Assembly (NCBI RefSeq): GCF_009674535.1
Contig: NZ_WKJK01000016.1
Coordinates: 100,515 to 164,514 of the forward strand
DNA: 64,000 nt
Direction of reading: 5' to 3'
Origin: Duganella guangzhouensis
GTDB taxonomy: Bacteria > Pseudomonadota > Gammaproteobacteria > Burkholderiales > Burkholderiaceae_D
The notes beneath the pieces were generated by a model that worked only from the letters and a program-made list of their open reading frames with translations, ran no database searches and was not told the DNA's origin. The position numbers and the translations under genes are program-made. The number at the start of each line of letters is the position of its first letter. Position 1 is the stretch's first letter. Positions 32,027 through 41,036 of this stretch are shown in pieces.

Positions 32027-32593
32027 ATGAAAGCACAGATCCTGATCGCCACGCTGCTGGCCGCCTCGGCCACGTCCGCGATTGCCGCCACCTACAACAT
32101 CGACCCGACGCACACCTATCCGAGCTTCGAGGCCGACCACATGGGCCTGTCGGTATGGCGCGGCAAGTTCGACAAAACCAGCGGCACGGTGACTCTGGAT
32201 ACTGCTGCCAAGACCGGTGGCCTGGACGTCAAAATCGACGCCGCCTCGATCGACTTCGGCTTCGACAAGATGAACACCCACGCCAAGGGTCCGGACATGT
32301 TCAATGCCGAAAAGTTCCCGACCATCACCTACACCAGCAAATCCTTCAAATTCGAGGGTGACAAGCTGGTGGCGGTGGACGGCGAACTGACCTTGCTGGG
32401 CGTGACCAAGCCGGTGGCGCTGAAGGTGACCAAGTTCAAGTGCATCATCCATCCGCGCCTGAAGCGTGAAGTCTGCGGCGCCGACGCCAGCGCCGAGTTC
32501 AAGCGCAGCGACTTCGGCCTCAACTACGGCCTGCCGAACTTCTCGCCTGAAGTCAAACTGGCGATCCAGATCGAAGCCATCAAAGCCGAGTGA
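32027..32593 (+). CDS. YceI family periplasmic protein (second copy)
   Basis: The 188-residue protein has a signal peptide (MKAQILIATLLAASATSAIA) and a complete YceI domain: ATYNIDPTHTYPSFEADHMG, SVWRGKFDKTSGTVTLDTAA, DMFNAEKFPTITYTSKSFKF, ELTLLGVTKPVALKVTKFKC and, near the end, RSDFGLNYGLPN. This copy is closer to canonical YceI than the first, which has diverged. Two Cys flank HPRLKREV and could form a disulfide. It is the last gene of the b561-yceI-yceI unit, and an 80-bp palindrome follows its stop by 12 bases. Confidence 0.93.
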   Translation: MKAQILIATLLAASATSAIAATYNIDPTHTYPSFEADHMGLSVWRGKFDKTSGTVTLDTAAKTGGLDVKIDAASIDFGFDKMNTHAKGPDMFNAEKFPTITYTSKSFKFEGDKLVAVDGELTLLGVTKPVALKVTKFKCIIHPRLKREVCGADASAEFKRSDFGLNYGLPNFSPEVKLAIQIEAIKAE

Positions 32594-32605
32594 CCAGCTC
32601 GTGTC

Positions 32606-32685
32606 CACTTCGGGGTCAGTTCTAAAAATCGGACATTGCGTCGCGCGCGACGCAATGTCCGATTTTTAGAACTGACCCCGAAGTG
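32606..32685. repeat. Exact 80-bp palindrome (2 x 40 bp, no loop)
   Basis: Bases 32606-32645 are the exact reverse complement of 32646-32685, centred on GCG|CGC-type sequence TCGCG|CGCGA. Beyond the exact part the symmetry resumes as GTCC/GGAC with two extra bases on the right. Each arm contains GGGGTCAGTTCTAAAAATCG. As RNA it would form a very long hairpin after the second yceI gene and could stop transcription from both sides. It has the look of a dispersed intergenic palindrome of the REP type that is mobilised by Y1 (RAYT) transposases, but no transposase is in this window. Confidence 0.9.
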
Positions 32686-32775
32686 AGGACATCAGCCACG
32701 CCCCGGAAACGCGGCGTGGCTTTTTCTTTGGATGGGTTACATTATTGCTTCCGCCCACACACTGAAGGAGATGCC

Positions 32776-33342
32776 ATGCCCGCCAAGAAAATTGCCGTCG
32801 TGATCGGCAGTCTGCGCAAGGATTCGATCAACCGTAAATTTGCTCACGAAATCATTGCGCTGGCGCCCGAGTCGCTGGCACTGGAAATCGTTGAAATCGG
32901 CGAGCTGGCCATCTATAACCAGGATCTGGAAGAGAACGGCGCCACGCCGCCGCAGGCGTGGACGCAGTTCCGCCAGCGCCTCAAGGAAGCTGACGGCGTG
33001 CTGTTCTTTACGCCCGAATACAACCGCTCCCTGCCCGCCGCGCTGAAGAACGCTATCGATGTCGGCTCGCGCCCGTACGGCAGCAGTGTGTGGAGCGGCA
33101 AGCCGGCCGGCATCGTCAGCATTTCGCCCGGCGCCACCGGTGCGTTCGGCGCCAACCACCATCTGCGCCAGACCATGGTGTTCCTCGACATGCCGCTGCT
33201 GCAGCAGCCGGAAGCGTATATCGGCGGTGCCGCCAATCTGCTTGGTCCGGATGGCAAGCTCAACAACGACAGCACCAAGCAGTTCCTGAAGAAATTCATC
33301 GACGCCTACGCCGCCTGGGTCGAGAAAACCGGCAAGCAGTAA
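32776..33342 (+). CDS. NADPH-dependent FMN reductase family protein
   Basis: The 188-residue protein has the flavodoxin-like fold of NAD(P)H-dependent FMN or quinone reductases. It opens MPAKKIAVVIGSLRKDSINR, in which GSLRKDSINR binds the FMN phosphate, and has FFTPEYNRSLPAALKNAIDV, a family hallmark, and GIVSISPGATGAFGANHHLR. The enzyme class reduces FMN, azo dyes, chromate or quinones in the cytosol. GGAG lies 5 bases before the ATG at 32776, which decides the start. It stands alone between the palindrome and a convergent gene. Confidence 0.9.
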   Translation: MPAKKIAVVIGSLRKDSINRKFAHEIIALAPESLALEIVEIGELAIYNQDLEENGATPPQAWTQFRQRLKEADGVLFFTPEYNRSLPAALKNAIDVGSRPYGSSVWSGKPAGIVSISPGATGAFGANHHLRQTMVFLDMPLLQQPEAYIGGAANLLGPDGKLNNDSTKQFLKKFIDAYAAWVEKTGKQ

Positions 33343-34101
33343 TCAGCGCCGGATCGCCTTGAAGGCATAGCCGGTCGCCGTCAGCGCGACCGGATCGACA
33401 GGCTTGGGCGCGCCGCGATTCAGCCGCAGCAGCAGCGCGCCCTCGCGTCCCGGCAACAGCGCCAGATCCGCTCCCGGCAGCCGCTGCGCCAACTGCACCG
33501 CCCCTTCCACCACGCCGGAACGGCCAAGGTAGAGCCGGTACGAGGCGCGGCTGTCACCCAGCTCCAGCAGATACCCCGCCACCGCCGCCGTCCCGCTGCC
33601 ACCCGGCATGGCCGTCACATGCAGCCGCGTGCCGCGCTTGCGCAAGTCCAGCGTGTTCCATACCTGCAGCGGATACAGGCGCGGACCGCCGGTGGTTGCC
33701 GCCGCGCCCGCAGGCATGCCGCCAGCCGGCTCCGTCACCACCACCGGCAAGCCATCGCGCAAGGCCCACAGCGGCGCCAGCCCGTCGTAGCGGCCGGCGC
33801 TGGCAGGCGTCAATAGCAGCAGATCCGCCGCCGGCCATTGTCGCACCAGCTCCGGGCTGTAGGCCTCGGCGTCGGCATCCACCGCCAGCAGCGTCAAGCC
33901 CTGGAAGCTGATCAGCAACAGGCCCTTGCCGATCGGCTGCACCCGGCCCTGCGTCGACGACGACGTCCCAGCCGGCCCGCCATTGCCATTGCCACTGGCA
34001 TCGATCACATAGCGCGGCCCGATCTGCGCCACGCCCCAACGGCACACCAGCGCCAGCATCAGCACCACCAGAATCGCCCGCAAACCGTGTCTGTTCCGCA
34101 T
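33343..34101 (-). CDS. Membrane-anchored protein of unknown function, possible degenerate MBL fold
   Basis: I do not firmly recognise this 252-residue protein. It has an N-terminal membrane anchor or signal (AILVVLMLALVCRWGVAQ). A mostly beta-rich globular part follows, with LLLISFQGLTLLAVDADAEA, DLLLLTPASAGRYDGLAPLW and LPVVVTEPAG. The strand/turn order resembles a ComEC-type metallo-beta-lactamase domain, but the HxHxDH metal motif is missing (TPASAGRYDGL takes that place), so no enzyme activity is claimed. GGGAGG lies 6 bases before the ATG at 34101; the frame upstream is open for another 1.8 kb but runs antisense to the M14 peptidase. Confidence 0.55.
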   Translation of the reverse strand: MRNRHGLRAILVVLMLALVCRWGVAQIGPRYVIDASGNGNGGPAGTSSSTQGRVQPIGKGLLLISFQGLTLLAVDADAEAYSPELVRQWPAADLLLLTPASAGRYDGLAPLWALRDGLPVVVTEPAGGMPAGAAATTGGPRLYPLQVWNTLDLRKRGTRLHVTAMPGGSGTAAVAGYLLELGDSRASYRLYLGRSGVVEGAVQLAQRLPGADLALLPGREGALLLRLNRGAPKPVDPVALTATGYAFKAIRR

Positions 34102-34281
34102 CGCCGCCTCCCGCCAAGATGGAACAGCCAGTAAAACACCGCATTCCAACCTTTGCCTTGAAGCAACGCAAGCCCCCGGCTGCCGGCGCTCAAAAAACGG
34201 GCACGGTGATACAATCTCGCCCTCGACCGCGCGGCTTACCCAGTCCGCCTTCAACCCATACCCTCTGAGATCCAGACGACC

Positions 34282-35970
34282 ATGCACCCAGACATGCCAA
34301 CGCCTTATGAAAAAGGCAATCAAAACCAGACCACTACCTGGAGCGAATGCATCGCCTTCTACGAAGAATTGGCGCAGCGCTTCCCGCACGTGCTGCGGTT
34401 TGAACAGATCGGCGTGTCCGACGGCGGCATTCCGGTGCATGCCGGTGTGGTCAGCGCCGATGGCGTGCACGACCGCAGCCTGATCAAGGCCGCCGGCCGC
34501 CCGGTCTTCTTCAACAACAACGGCATCCACCCCGGCGAACCCGAAGGCGTGGATGCCTGCATGGCCATCGTGCGCGATCTGTGCTTCGATCCAGCCAAGC
34601 TGGCGGCGCTCGGCAACACCGTGCTGCTGTTCGTCCCGCTGTACAACGTTGACGGCGCGCTGAACCGCGCCAACACCTCGCGCGTCAACCAGGATGGCCC
34701 GGAGCAGTTCGGCTTCCGTGGCAACAGCCGCCACCTCGACCTGAACCGCGACTTCATCAAGTGCGATACGCTCAACGCCCGCCTGTTCAACCAGCTGCTG
34801 ACCAGCTGGGACCCGGACGTGATGGTCGACACCCACACCTCCAACGGCGCCGACTACCCGTACACCATGACGCTGATCCACACGCAAGCGGACAAGCTGG
34901 GCTACGGCCTCGGTCCCTTCCTGCGCGAGACCATGCTGCCGCACATCTACCAAGAGATGGAAGCCAAGGGCTGGCCGACCTGCCCGTATGTGAATCCGGT
35001 CCAGGACACGCCGGACGACGGCATCGCCGAGTTCCTCGAAGTGCCACGCTTCTCGACCGGCTTCGCCGCCCTGCACCACGTGATCGGCTTCATGCCGGAG
35101 ACACATATGCTCAAGCCCTTCAAGGACCGCTACGATTCGATGCGCGCCCTGCTGGACGTGACCATGGCCTTCACCGTGCAGCACGCCGAACAAATCCAGC
35201 AGCTGCGCGCCAAAGCGAAAGAGCAAGCCGCCAGCGCCAAGGAATGGACCGTGGCCTGGCAGTTGGACGACACCAAGCCATCGACCTTCCGCTTCAAGGG
35301 TTACGCCGCCAAGCGCAGCGCCAGCCTGCTGGGCAATTACCAGCGCCTGTCCTACGACCGCAGCCAGCCGTGGGAAAAAGACATCGCCTACTACAACAGC
35401 TTCGTGCCGGCAGCCACCGTGCGCGCGCCGAAAGGCTACATCGTGCCGCAAGCCTGGCGCGAAGCCATCGAGCGCCTGCAATGGAACGGCGTTGAAATGG
35501 CCCGCTTCGACGAAGCCTCGACGGTGGAAGCACAGTACTACCATATCGTCTCCGTGACCTCGCGCCCGGCCGCCTACGAAGGCCATATGTACCACGACGA
35601 TGTGCAGCTGGAAGCGCGCACCGCCAGCTTCACCGTGCAGCCGGGCGACTGGTTCATCCCGCTGAAGCAGGCCGCCGCCCGCTACGCGGTCGAAACGCTG
35701 GAACCGCAAGGCCACGACTCCTTCTTCCGCTGGGGCTTCTTCAACAGCGTGCTGGAGAAAAAAGAAAACTACTCCGACTACGTGTTCGAAGACCTGGCGC
35801 TGGAAATGCTGGAAGCCGAACCGGAACTGAAGACCCGCTTCGAAGCCTGGAAGGCCGCCAATCCGGCGCTGCTGTCCGATCAGGACGCGGTACTGGGCTT
35901 CATCTTCGCCCACGGCCAACGCCACGCCGAGCCGGAATGGCGCCGTTACCCGGTGCTGTCCGTCTTCTAA
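34282..35970 (+). CDS. M14-family zinc carboxypeptidase
   Basis: The 562-residue protein has an N-terminal M14 metallocarboxypeptidase domain. The zinc-binding HPGE (H83 and E86, in NGIHPGEPEG) and the third ligand H185 in DTHTSNGADYP are present, with DLNRDFIK between. A long C-terminal part of about 300 residues shows no second catalytic motif. No signal peptide is visible, so it may be cytosolic. Substrate is unknown; such proteins may trim peptides or peptidoglycan fragments. The ATG at 34282 is used; an ATG four codons later is possible. Confidence 0.83.
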   Translation: MHPDMPTPYEKGNQNQTTTWSECIAFYEELAQRFPHVLRFEQIGVSDGGIPVHAGVVSADGVHDRSLIKAAGRPVFFNNNGIHPGEPEGVDACMAIVRDLCFDPAKLAALGNTVLLFVPLYNVDGALNRANTSRVNQDGPEQFGFRGNSRHLDLNRDFIKCDTLNARLFNQLLTSWDPDVMVDTHTSNGADYPYTMTLIHTQADKLGYGLGPFLRETMLPHIYQEMEAKGWPTCPYVNPVQDTPDDGIAEFLEVPRFSTGFAALHHVIGFMPETHMLKPFKDRYDSMRALLDVTMAFTVQHAEQIQQLRAKAKEQAASAKEWTVAWQLDDTKPSTFRFKGYAAKRSASLLGNYQRLSYDRSQPWEKDIAYYNSFVPAATVRAPKGYIVPQAWREAIERLQWNGVEMARFDEASTVEAQYYHIVSVTSRPAAYEGHMYHDDVQLEARTASFTVQPGDWFIPLKQAAARYAVETLEPQGHDSFFRWGFFNSVLEKKENYSDYVFEDLALEMLEAEPELKTRFEAWKAANPALLSDQDAVLGFIFAHGQRHAEPEWRRYPVLSVF

Positions 35971-36057
35971 AATTTAGCTAGTCGTTCCCGCGTCATTCAA
36001 CGTGCGCGCCGTGGCGATCCTGCGGCGCGCATGCAAGCTGCCCACAAGGCCCAAGCC

Positions 36058-38238
36058 ATGCATTACGCACTCAATCTGCGCACCTTCTTTTATAGCCATT
36101 ACTTTTATCTTGGCTTGCGCTTCGCCGCCGGTCTGGTCGGCGTCACGCTGATTACACTTCAATTTGCCGGCATGGCCACCGCCATGACGGTCTGTATCGG
36201 CGCGCTGTGCACCGCGCTGATGGACATGCCCAGTCCTCTGCGCCACAAGTTCAACGAGATGAGCGCCTCGGTGCTGCTGTGCGGCTTCGTCACGCTGCTG
36301 GTCTCTTTGTGCGCGCCCTATCACTGGCTGCTGATGACGGTACTGGTGCTGGTCAGCTTTGCCGCCTGCATGATGGTGGTGTATGGCCGCAAATCGATGC
36401 CGCTGCAACTGGCCACGCTGTTCATCATGACCATGTCGATGGAACACTCGATGACGGTGCGCGAGTCCTTCATCCACACCGGTCTGTTCACGCTGGGCGC
36501 GCTAGCCTACCTGGCGTACGCGATGGGCATATCATGGATACTGCGCCACCGCATCAAGCAGCAGGTGCTAGCGGAAGCGCTGTTCGAATTGGCGGCCTAC
36601 ATCGACATCAAGGCACAGTTCTACGACACGCGCTATAACCTCAGCGAACAGTTCAACCGGCTGATACGCCATCAAAGCCTGCTGGCCGATCGCCAGCAGG
36701 CTGCGCGCGACCTGATCCTGCGCGCGCATAACAACGCCAAGGACGCCATCGTGGTGCAGGTTCACGTCTGCATGCTGGACCTGTATGAACAGATCCTGTC
36801 CACCCACACCGACTACGCCCAGCTACGCCTGCACCTGGCCGATTCGCCGGTGCTAAAAGCGCTGCACGATCTGGCCTACAAGACGGCGCGCGATATCGAA
36901 TCGGTGGCTTACGACGTCACGCGCAAGAAGGCGTCCTGGCCGGAGATTTCATACGAACCTGAGCTGGATGCGATCGAAGCCGAACTGGCGTCGCTGCAGC
37001 AGCGCATCGACGCCGGGCAGCCGCAGCACGAAGCGCTGGCGGTGCTGCGCGCTCAGCGCAACAAGATCCGCGCCATCATCAAGATGGTGGGCGAGCTGCA
37101 TAGCGCCAGCCAGAAAGCCTACGACACCACACCGTTCTGGGCCGACGCCGACATGGGGCCGTTCCTGTCGCAGCAGAAGTACGAACTGCGCATGATCCTG
37201 TCGCACCTGCGCTGGGACTCGCCGATCTTCCGCTTCGCGCTGCGGGTGGCGATGGCGATATCGGCCGGGCTAGCGGTGGCGGCGTGGCTGCCGTATGCGG
37301 CGCACAGCTACTGGATCGTGCTGACCATCGTGATTATTCTGAAGCCCTCGTTCAGCATGACCAAGCAGCGCCGCAGCGACCGCATCATCGGCACCGTGAT
37401 CGGCTGCGTCATCACGGCGCTGGTGATCCGCTACCTCGACTACCCGGCGCTGATACTGGCGGTGTTGGTGCTGGCCACCGTCGCCACGCCGACCTTCATC
37501 TACCTGCGCTATCGCTACACGGCGATTGCGGTGTCGATCATGATCCTGCTGCAAATGCACCTGCTCGCACCGGGTAACAATGACCTCATCATGGAGCGTC
37601 TGATCGACACCTTCATCGGTGCGGCGGTGGCCACCGCGTTCAGCTTCGTGCTGGCCAACTGGGAGTATCAGACCTTGCCGCGCCTGGTGAGTGAGGTGCT
37701 GCAAACGAATCTGCGCTACATGCAGGCCAGCTTCGATCTGCTGCAAGGCAAAGGCAAGGACGATTTCGCTTACCGCATCGAACGCAAGCGCCTGATGGAT
37801 GCATTGGCCGCGCTCAGCTCCGCGTTGATGCGCATGCTGGACGAGCCGTCCAGCAAACAGCGCGCGGTGGAAGACATCAATCTGTTCATCGTGCAGAACT
37901 ACCTGCTGATGGCGCATGTGGCGGCGCTGCGCGCCATCGTGCGCCGCCATCCGCACGAGATACCGGTGGATGCGCTGAACGCCATGCTGGCCGAGAGCCA
38001 CGACCAGGTGGTGGAAGTGCTGACGCAGGCGCTGGCGCCGCATGGCGATGCAGGACAGGCCGGTGAAGATGCGCTGATGTCGGCCGCCACGCTGTCGGCA
38101 CAAACGGCGGCGGCACGCGCGGCGGCCTTGGTGCCGTGGTCCGGCTGGCCGCTGGTCCAGCGCCGCATCCGGTTGCTGCAGGCCGACGCGGTGCAGATCA
38201 TCACCCACCGCGCCGCCATCCTGCGCGATATCGCCTAG
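36058..38238 (+). CDS. FUSC-family inner-membrane transporter (YccS/AaeB-like)
   Basis: The 726-residue protein has two blocks of membrane helices, roughly residues 15-170 and 395-540, each followed by a long soluble helical region. The second block contains YWIVLTIVIILKPSFSMTKQ and RRSDRIIGTVIGC, the hallmark of the fusaric-acid-resistance/YccS superfamily. These proteins export aromatic acids or other small molecules, usually by proton exchange. No membrane-fusion partner gene is adjacent. The ATG at 36058 (MHYALNLRTFFYS) fits the family N-terminus; one at 36031 in the same frame is the alternative. Confidence 0.85.
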   Translation: MHYALNLRTFFYSHYFYLGLRFAAGLVGVTLITLQFAGMATAMTVCIGALCTALMDMPSPLRHKFNEMSASVLLCGFVTLLVSLCAPYHWLLMTVLVLVSFAACMMVVYGRKSMPLQLATLFIMTMSMEHSMTVRESFIHTGLFTLGALAYLAYAMGISWILRHRIKQQVLAEALFELAAYIDIKAQFYDTRYNLSEQFNRLIRHQSLLADRQQAARDLILRAHNNAKDAIVVQVHVCMLDLYEQILSTHTDYAQLRLHLADSPVLKALHDLAYKTARDIESVAYDVTRKKASWPEISYEPELDAIEAELASLQQRIDAGQPQHEALAVLRAQRNKIRAIIKMVGELHSASQKAYDTTPFWADADMGPFLSQQKYELRMILSHLRWDSPIFRFALRVAMAISAGLAVAAWLPYAAHSYWIVLTIVIILKPSFSMTKQRRSDRIIGTVIGCVITALVIRYLDYPALILAVLVLATVATPTFIYLRYRYTAIAVSIMILLQMHLLAPGNNDLIMERLIDTFIGAAVATAFSFVLANWEYQTLPRLVSEVLQTNLRYMQASFDLLQGKGKDDFAYRIERKRLMDALAALSSALMRMLDEPSSKQRAVEDINLFIVQNYLLMAHVAALRAIVRRHPHEIPVDALNAMLAESHDQVVEVLTQALAPHGDAGQAGEDALMSAATLSAQTAAARAAALVPWSGWPLVQRRIRLLQADAVQIITHRAAILRDIA

Positions 38239-38273
38239 GTGGTGTTGGCACGAACCCTGCTAACATTGGTCGC

Positions 38274-39200
38274 ATGACGACCAATACCACCACCTCCACC
38301 TTCAGCACCCGCGATCTGCTATCGGCCCTCATCGTAGTCATCATCTGGGGCACCAACTTCGTCGCGATGAAAGTCGGCTTGCGCAACCTGACGCCGTTCC
38401 AGATGGGCGCCGCGCGTTATGTGTTCGCGGTGCTGCCGCTGATCCTGTTCGTGAAGCCGCCCAAGCTGCCGGCCAAGTGGGTGATCGCCTATGGCCTGAG
38501 CCAGGGCGTCGGCCAGTTCGGTTTTCTGTTCCTGTCGCTGAAGGTCGGCATGTCAGCCTCGCTGGCGTCGGTGATTTTGCAGACGCAGGTATTCTTCACC
38601 GCCATCTTCGGCTTCATGTTGTTGAAGGAGCGCACCAGCCGCGCGCTGCTGGCCGGCCTGACGCTGGCCGCGCTGGGCCTGGGCTGCTTTGCCATGAACT
38701 TCTTCGAAAGCGGCCATACCAGCGCCATCACGCCCGGCGGCTTCGCGCTGTGCCTGACCGGTGCGGCCATGTGGGCGGTGTCGAACATCGTGGTGCGCCA
38801 GGCGCAGAAAACCGCACCGGGATTTGACGTCATCAGCTTCATGGTGTGGTGCAGCCTGGTGCCCATCATCCCCTTCGTGCTGCTGTCGCTGACGTTTGAC
38901 GATCCGGCCACGCGCTGGCAATGGGTGGGCGCACCGTTCACCACCTGGATCGCGGTGGCCTATCTGGGATGGATGGCGACCATCCTCGGCTACGCCATGT
39001 GGACCCGATTGCTGAAGCGCCATCCGGTCAACCGCGTGGCGCCGTTCAGTCTGGGCGTGCCGGTGGCCGGCATCACCTCCGGCATGCTGATCCTGGGCGA
39101 CACCATCAATGGCTGGCAGTGGACCGGCATCGCGCTAATCGTCGCCGCGCTGATATGCACCATGTTCGGCGGCCGCTGGCTGGACCGCCGCGCTTTGTAA
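38274..39200 (+). CDS. EamA/DMT-family transporter (RhaT-like exporter)
   Basis: The 308-residue inner-membrane protein has ten hydrophobic helices in two EamA repeats. The first opens IVVIIWGTNFVAMKVGLRNL, the second from about residue 160 (GFALCLTGAAMWAVSNIVVR). It has the conserved GLSQGVGQFGFLF and APFSLGVPVAGITSGMLILG segments. Members export amino acids or other metabolites; substrate unknown. The ATG at 38274 is chosen for length and position 36 bases after the FUSC stop; an extension upstream overlaps the FUSC gene. Convergent with the cyclase gene, stop to stop. Confidence 0.88.
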   Translation: MTTNTTTSTFSTRDLLSALIVVIIWGTNFVAMKVGLRNLTPFQMGAARYVFAVLPLILFVKPPKLPAKWVIAYGLSQGVGQFGFLFLSLKVGMSASLASVILQTQVFFTAIFGFMLLKERTSRALLAGLTLAALGLGCFAMNFFESGHTSAITPGGFALCLTGAAMWAVSNIVVRQAQKTAPGFDVISFMVWCSLVPIIPFVLLSLTFDDPATRWQWVGAPFTTWIAVAYLGWMATILGYAMWTRLLKRHPVNRVAPFSLGVPVAGITSGMLILGDTINGWQWTGIALIVAALICTMFGGRWLDRRAL

Positions 39201-40541
39201 TCAGGCGACCGCGAAGCAGACGCGATTGCGGCCCGTCTCCTTGGCGCGGTACAGCAGCGCGTCGGCCTTTTGCAGCATCGCTTCCGCCGTGCCGGCCGCC
39301 ACGTCGGCATACACGCCCATGCTCATGGTGACCTTCAGTTCCGGATGCACCTGGTGCCACGGGAAGGACTCGATCAGATTGCGCAGCTTGTCGCACAGCG
39401 CGGCGGCCTGCGGCAGCTCGGTCTCCGGGAAGGCGATGACGAATTCCTCGCCACCGTAGCGCGCCACCAGATCGCTCAGGCGCATGTGGCTGCGCAGGAT
39501 TTCGCCCACCTGGCGCAGCACCACGTCGCCGGTGGCGTGCGAGAAGGTGTCGTTGATGCGCTTGAAGTGGTCGATATCGCCGATCACCATCGCCAGCGGG
39601 CGCTTGTGGCGCACCGCGTGGCTGAACAGCGTGTTGGCCTGCTCATCGAAGTGACGGCGGTTGTGCAGCTTGGTCAGCGCGTCGCGCACGCTCAACTCGC
39701 GCATCTGCTCCGCCTGCACCAATATGGTCTGGTGCGACTCCTGCAGTTCCTCGTGCGTGCGCGCCAACTGCTCGCTCATCGCATTGAAGGCGACGGCCAG
39801 TTCGGCCACTTCATCCTTGCCCTCGACCGGCACGCGCTGCAGCAGCGAGCCGCCGTGCATGGCGCGCACCGCGCCGGTCAAATGACTCAGCGTGCGGCCC
39901 AGGCTCCGGCTTAGCAGCACGCCCAGCACCACGGCCAATAGCGCAGCGCCACTGACGCCGTACCACAGCGCCTCGCGCATCGCCGCCAGATATTGCAGCT
40001 CCTGTTTGCTCGGCGTGATCACGCCCTCCGGCGACACATAGCCGACGATGCGGCCATTGACCTTGACCACGCGCGCATCCTTGCGCGCCGCCTCCGGCAG
40101 CGGTTCACCGTGTTCGTAGACGCCGGCACCGAGCAGCACACGGTAATCCTGATCGGCCAGAATAAAGCGGAACGGCGGCTCGCCAAGGCGTCGCGCCGGC
40201 CCTTGCCCCGGCGGTGGCGGCCGGCGGCCTTCCTCGCGCGCGCGACGCTCGTCCTCCGGGCGGCGCTGCTCGTCCTGGGCGCCATCCGACAACACCGGCC
40301 GGCTGCCGACCTGGCGCTCCGCCATGAACTGGTCGAAGCCATCCTTGCCGGGACTGGCCTGCCAGTCGCCATACTTTTGCATATAGGCGGTGACGGCCTC
40401 GTGGAACTGTTCCGCCGCCCGCTCGCGCCGCAGCCCGTCCACCTTCTTGGTCATGCCCACATAGGCCAGACCACCGACCATGGCTACCGCCGCCAATCCG
40501 GTCAACAACAACGCAAGCATGAATTTCGTGCGCAAAGACAT
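39201..40541 (-). CDS. Membrane diguanylate cyclase (periplasmic sensor-HAMP-GGDEF)
   Basis: The 446-residue protein has a first membrane helix at about 9-29, a periplasmic domain to about 180, a second helix (GVSGAALLAVVLGVLLS), a HAMP domain (SLGRTLSHLTGAVRAM to VAFNAMSEQL), a short coiled coil and a C-terminal GGDEF domain. The active site is GGEEF at residues 363-367, and RLSD five residues before it is the RxxD product-inhibition site. It should therefore make c-di-GMP and be feedback-controlled. The periplasmic domain carries an unusual highly charged, Pro-rich insert around residues 95-125 (DERRAREEGRRPPPPGQG). No effector gene is adjacent. Confidence 0.92.
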   Translation of the reverse strand: MSLRTKFMLALLLTGLAAVAMVGGLAYVGMTKKVDGLRRERAAEQFHEAVTAYMQKYGDWQASPGKDGFDQFMAERQVGSRPVLSDGAQDEQRRPEDERRAREEGRRPPPPGQGPARRLGEPPFRFILADQDYRVLLGAGVYEHGEPLPEAARKDARVVKVNGRIVGYVSPEGVITPSKQELQYLAAMREALWYGVSGAALLAVVLGVLLSRSLGRTLSHLTGAVRAMHGGSLLQRVPVEGKDEVAELAVAFNAMSEQLARTHEELQESHQTILVQAEQMRELSVRDALTKLHNRRHFDEQANTLFSHAVRHKRPLAMVIGDIDHFKRINDTFSHATGDVVLRQVGEILRSHMRLSDLVARYGGEEFVIAFPETELPQAAALCDKLRNLIESFPWHQVHPELKVTMSMGVYADVAAGTAEAMLQKADALLYRAKETGRNRVCFAVA

Positions 40542-40766
40542 TCCAACCCCGTTAGAACATTGCCAAATGGACAGGGATGATACCTGAATGAAGTTTCATT
40601 GCGCTAAAAATTCCAGGCTTTCTGTTGCCCCTGAGCAGCGTTTCTTCATAGGAGAAACATAGAGTTATATTGATAATTTATCGCACGTATCACAAATCAA
40701 AAGTTTTCTTATTACTGAAAGCGGCGCATACTGCAACGCAACAAACGACGAATTATGGAGCTTCCG

Positions 40767-40988
40767 ATGAGCGCACTGACTTACACCAATACTGCTACTA
40801 CTGGCTACTTCACCAACATTGCCAACGCTGCACGCCAGCTGATCGCCGCTGTGTTTGCCGTCCAGCCAGCCGTTGCGCAGTGCAACAAGGAAGAAACCGC
40901 ATCGGAACTGCGCCAAATGGCCAAGGACTGCGAAAGCCACTCGCCTAGCCTGGCTGCAGAGCTGCGCGTGATCGCCTTCCGCGGCTAA
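40767..40988 (+). CDS. Small protein of unknown function (73 aa)
   Basis: This 73-residue protein starts MSALTYTNTATTGYFTNIAN, followed by ARQLIAAVFAVQPAVAQC and a charged tail EETASELRQMAKDCESHSPS, ending LAAELRVIAFRG. The middle is amphipathic; the two Cys could bind metal or pair. GGAG lies 6 bases before the ATG at 40767, which favours it over the ATG at 40755. It is followed after 48 bases by an even smaller gene with a strong ribosome site, and then a terminator, so the two look like a real transcript. I do not recognise the family. Confidence 0.6.
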   Translation: MSALTYTNTATTGYFTNIANAARQLIAAVFAVQPAVAQCNKEETASELRQMAKDCESHSPSLAAELRVIAFRG

Positions 40989-41036
40989 TCGAATTTACTG
41001 AAACAAATTTACTGAATCTACCTCTAGGAGAAAACC

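Noticed and set aside
34102..35925. Upstream extension of the minus-strand unknown membrane protein through the M14 peptidase
   Set aside because: A GGGAGG-preceded ATG at 34101 followed by a membrane anchor marks the real start; the rest is antisense to a clear M14 peptidase.
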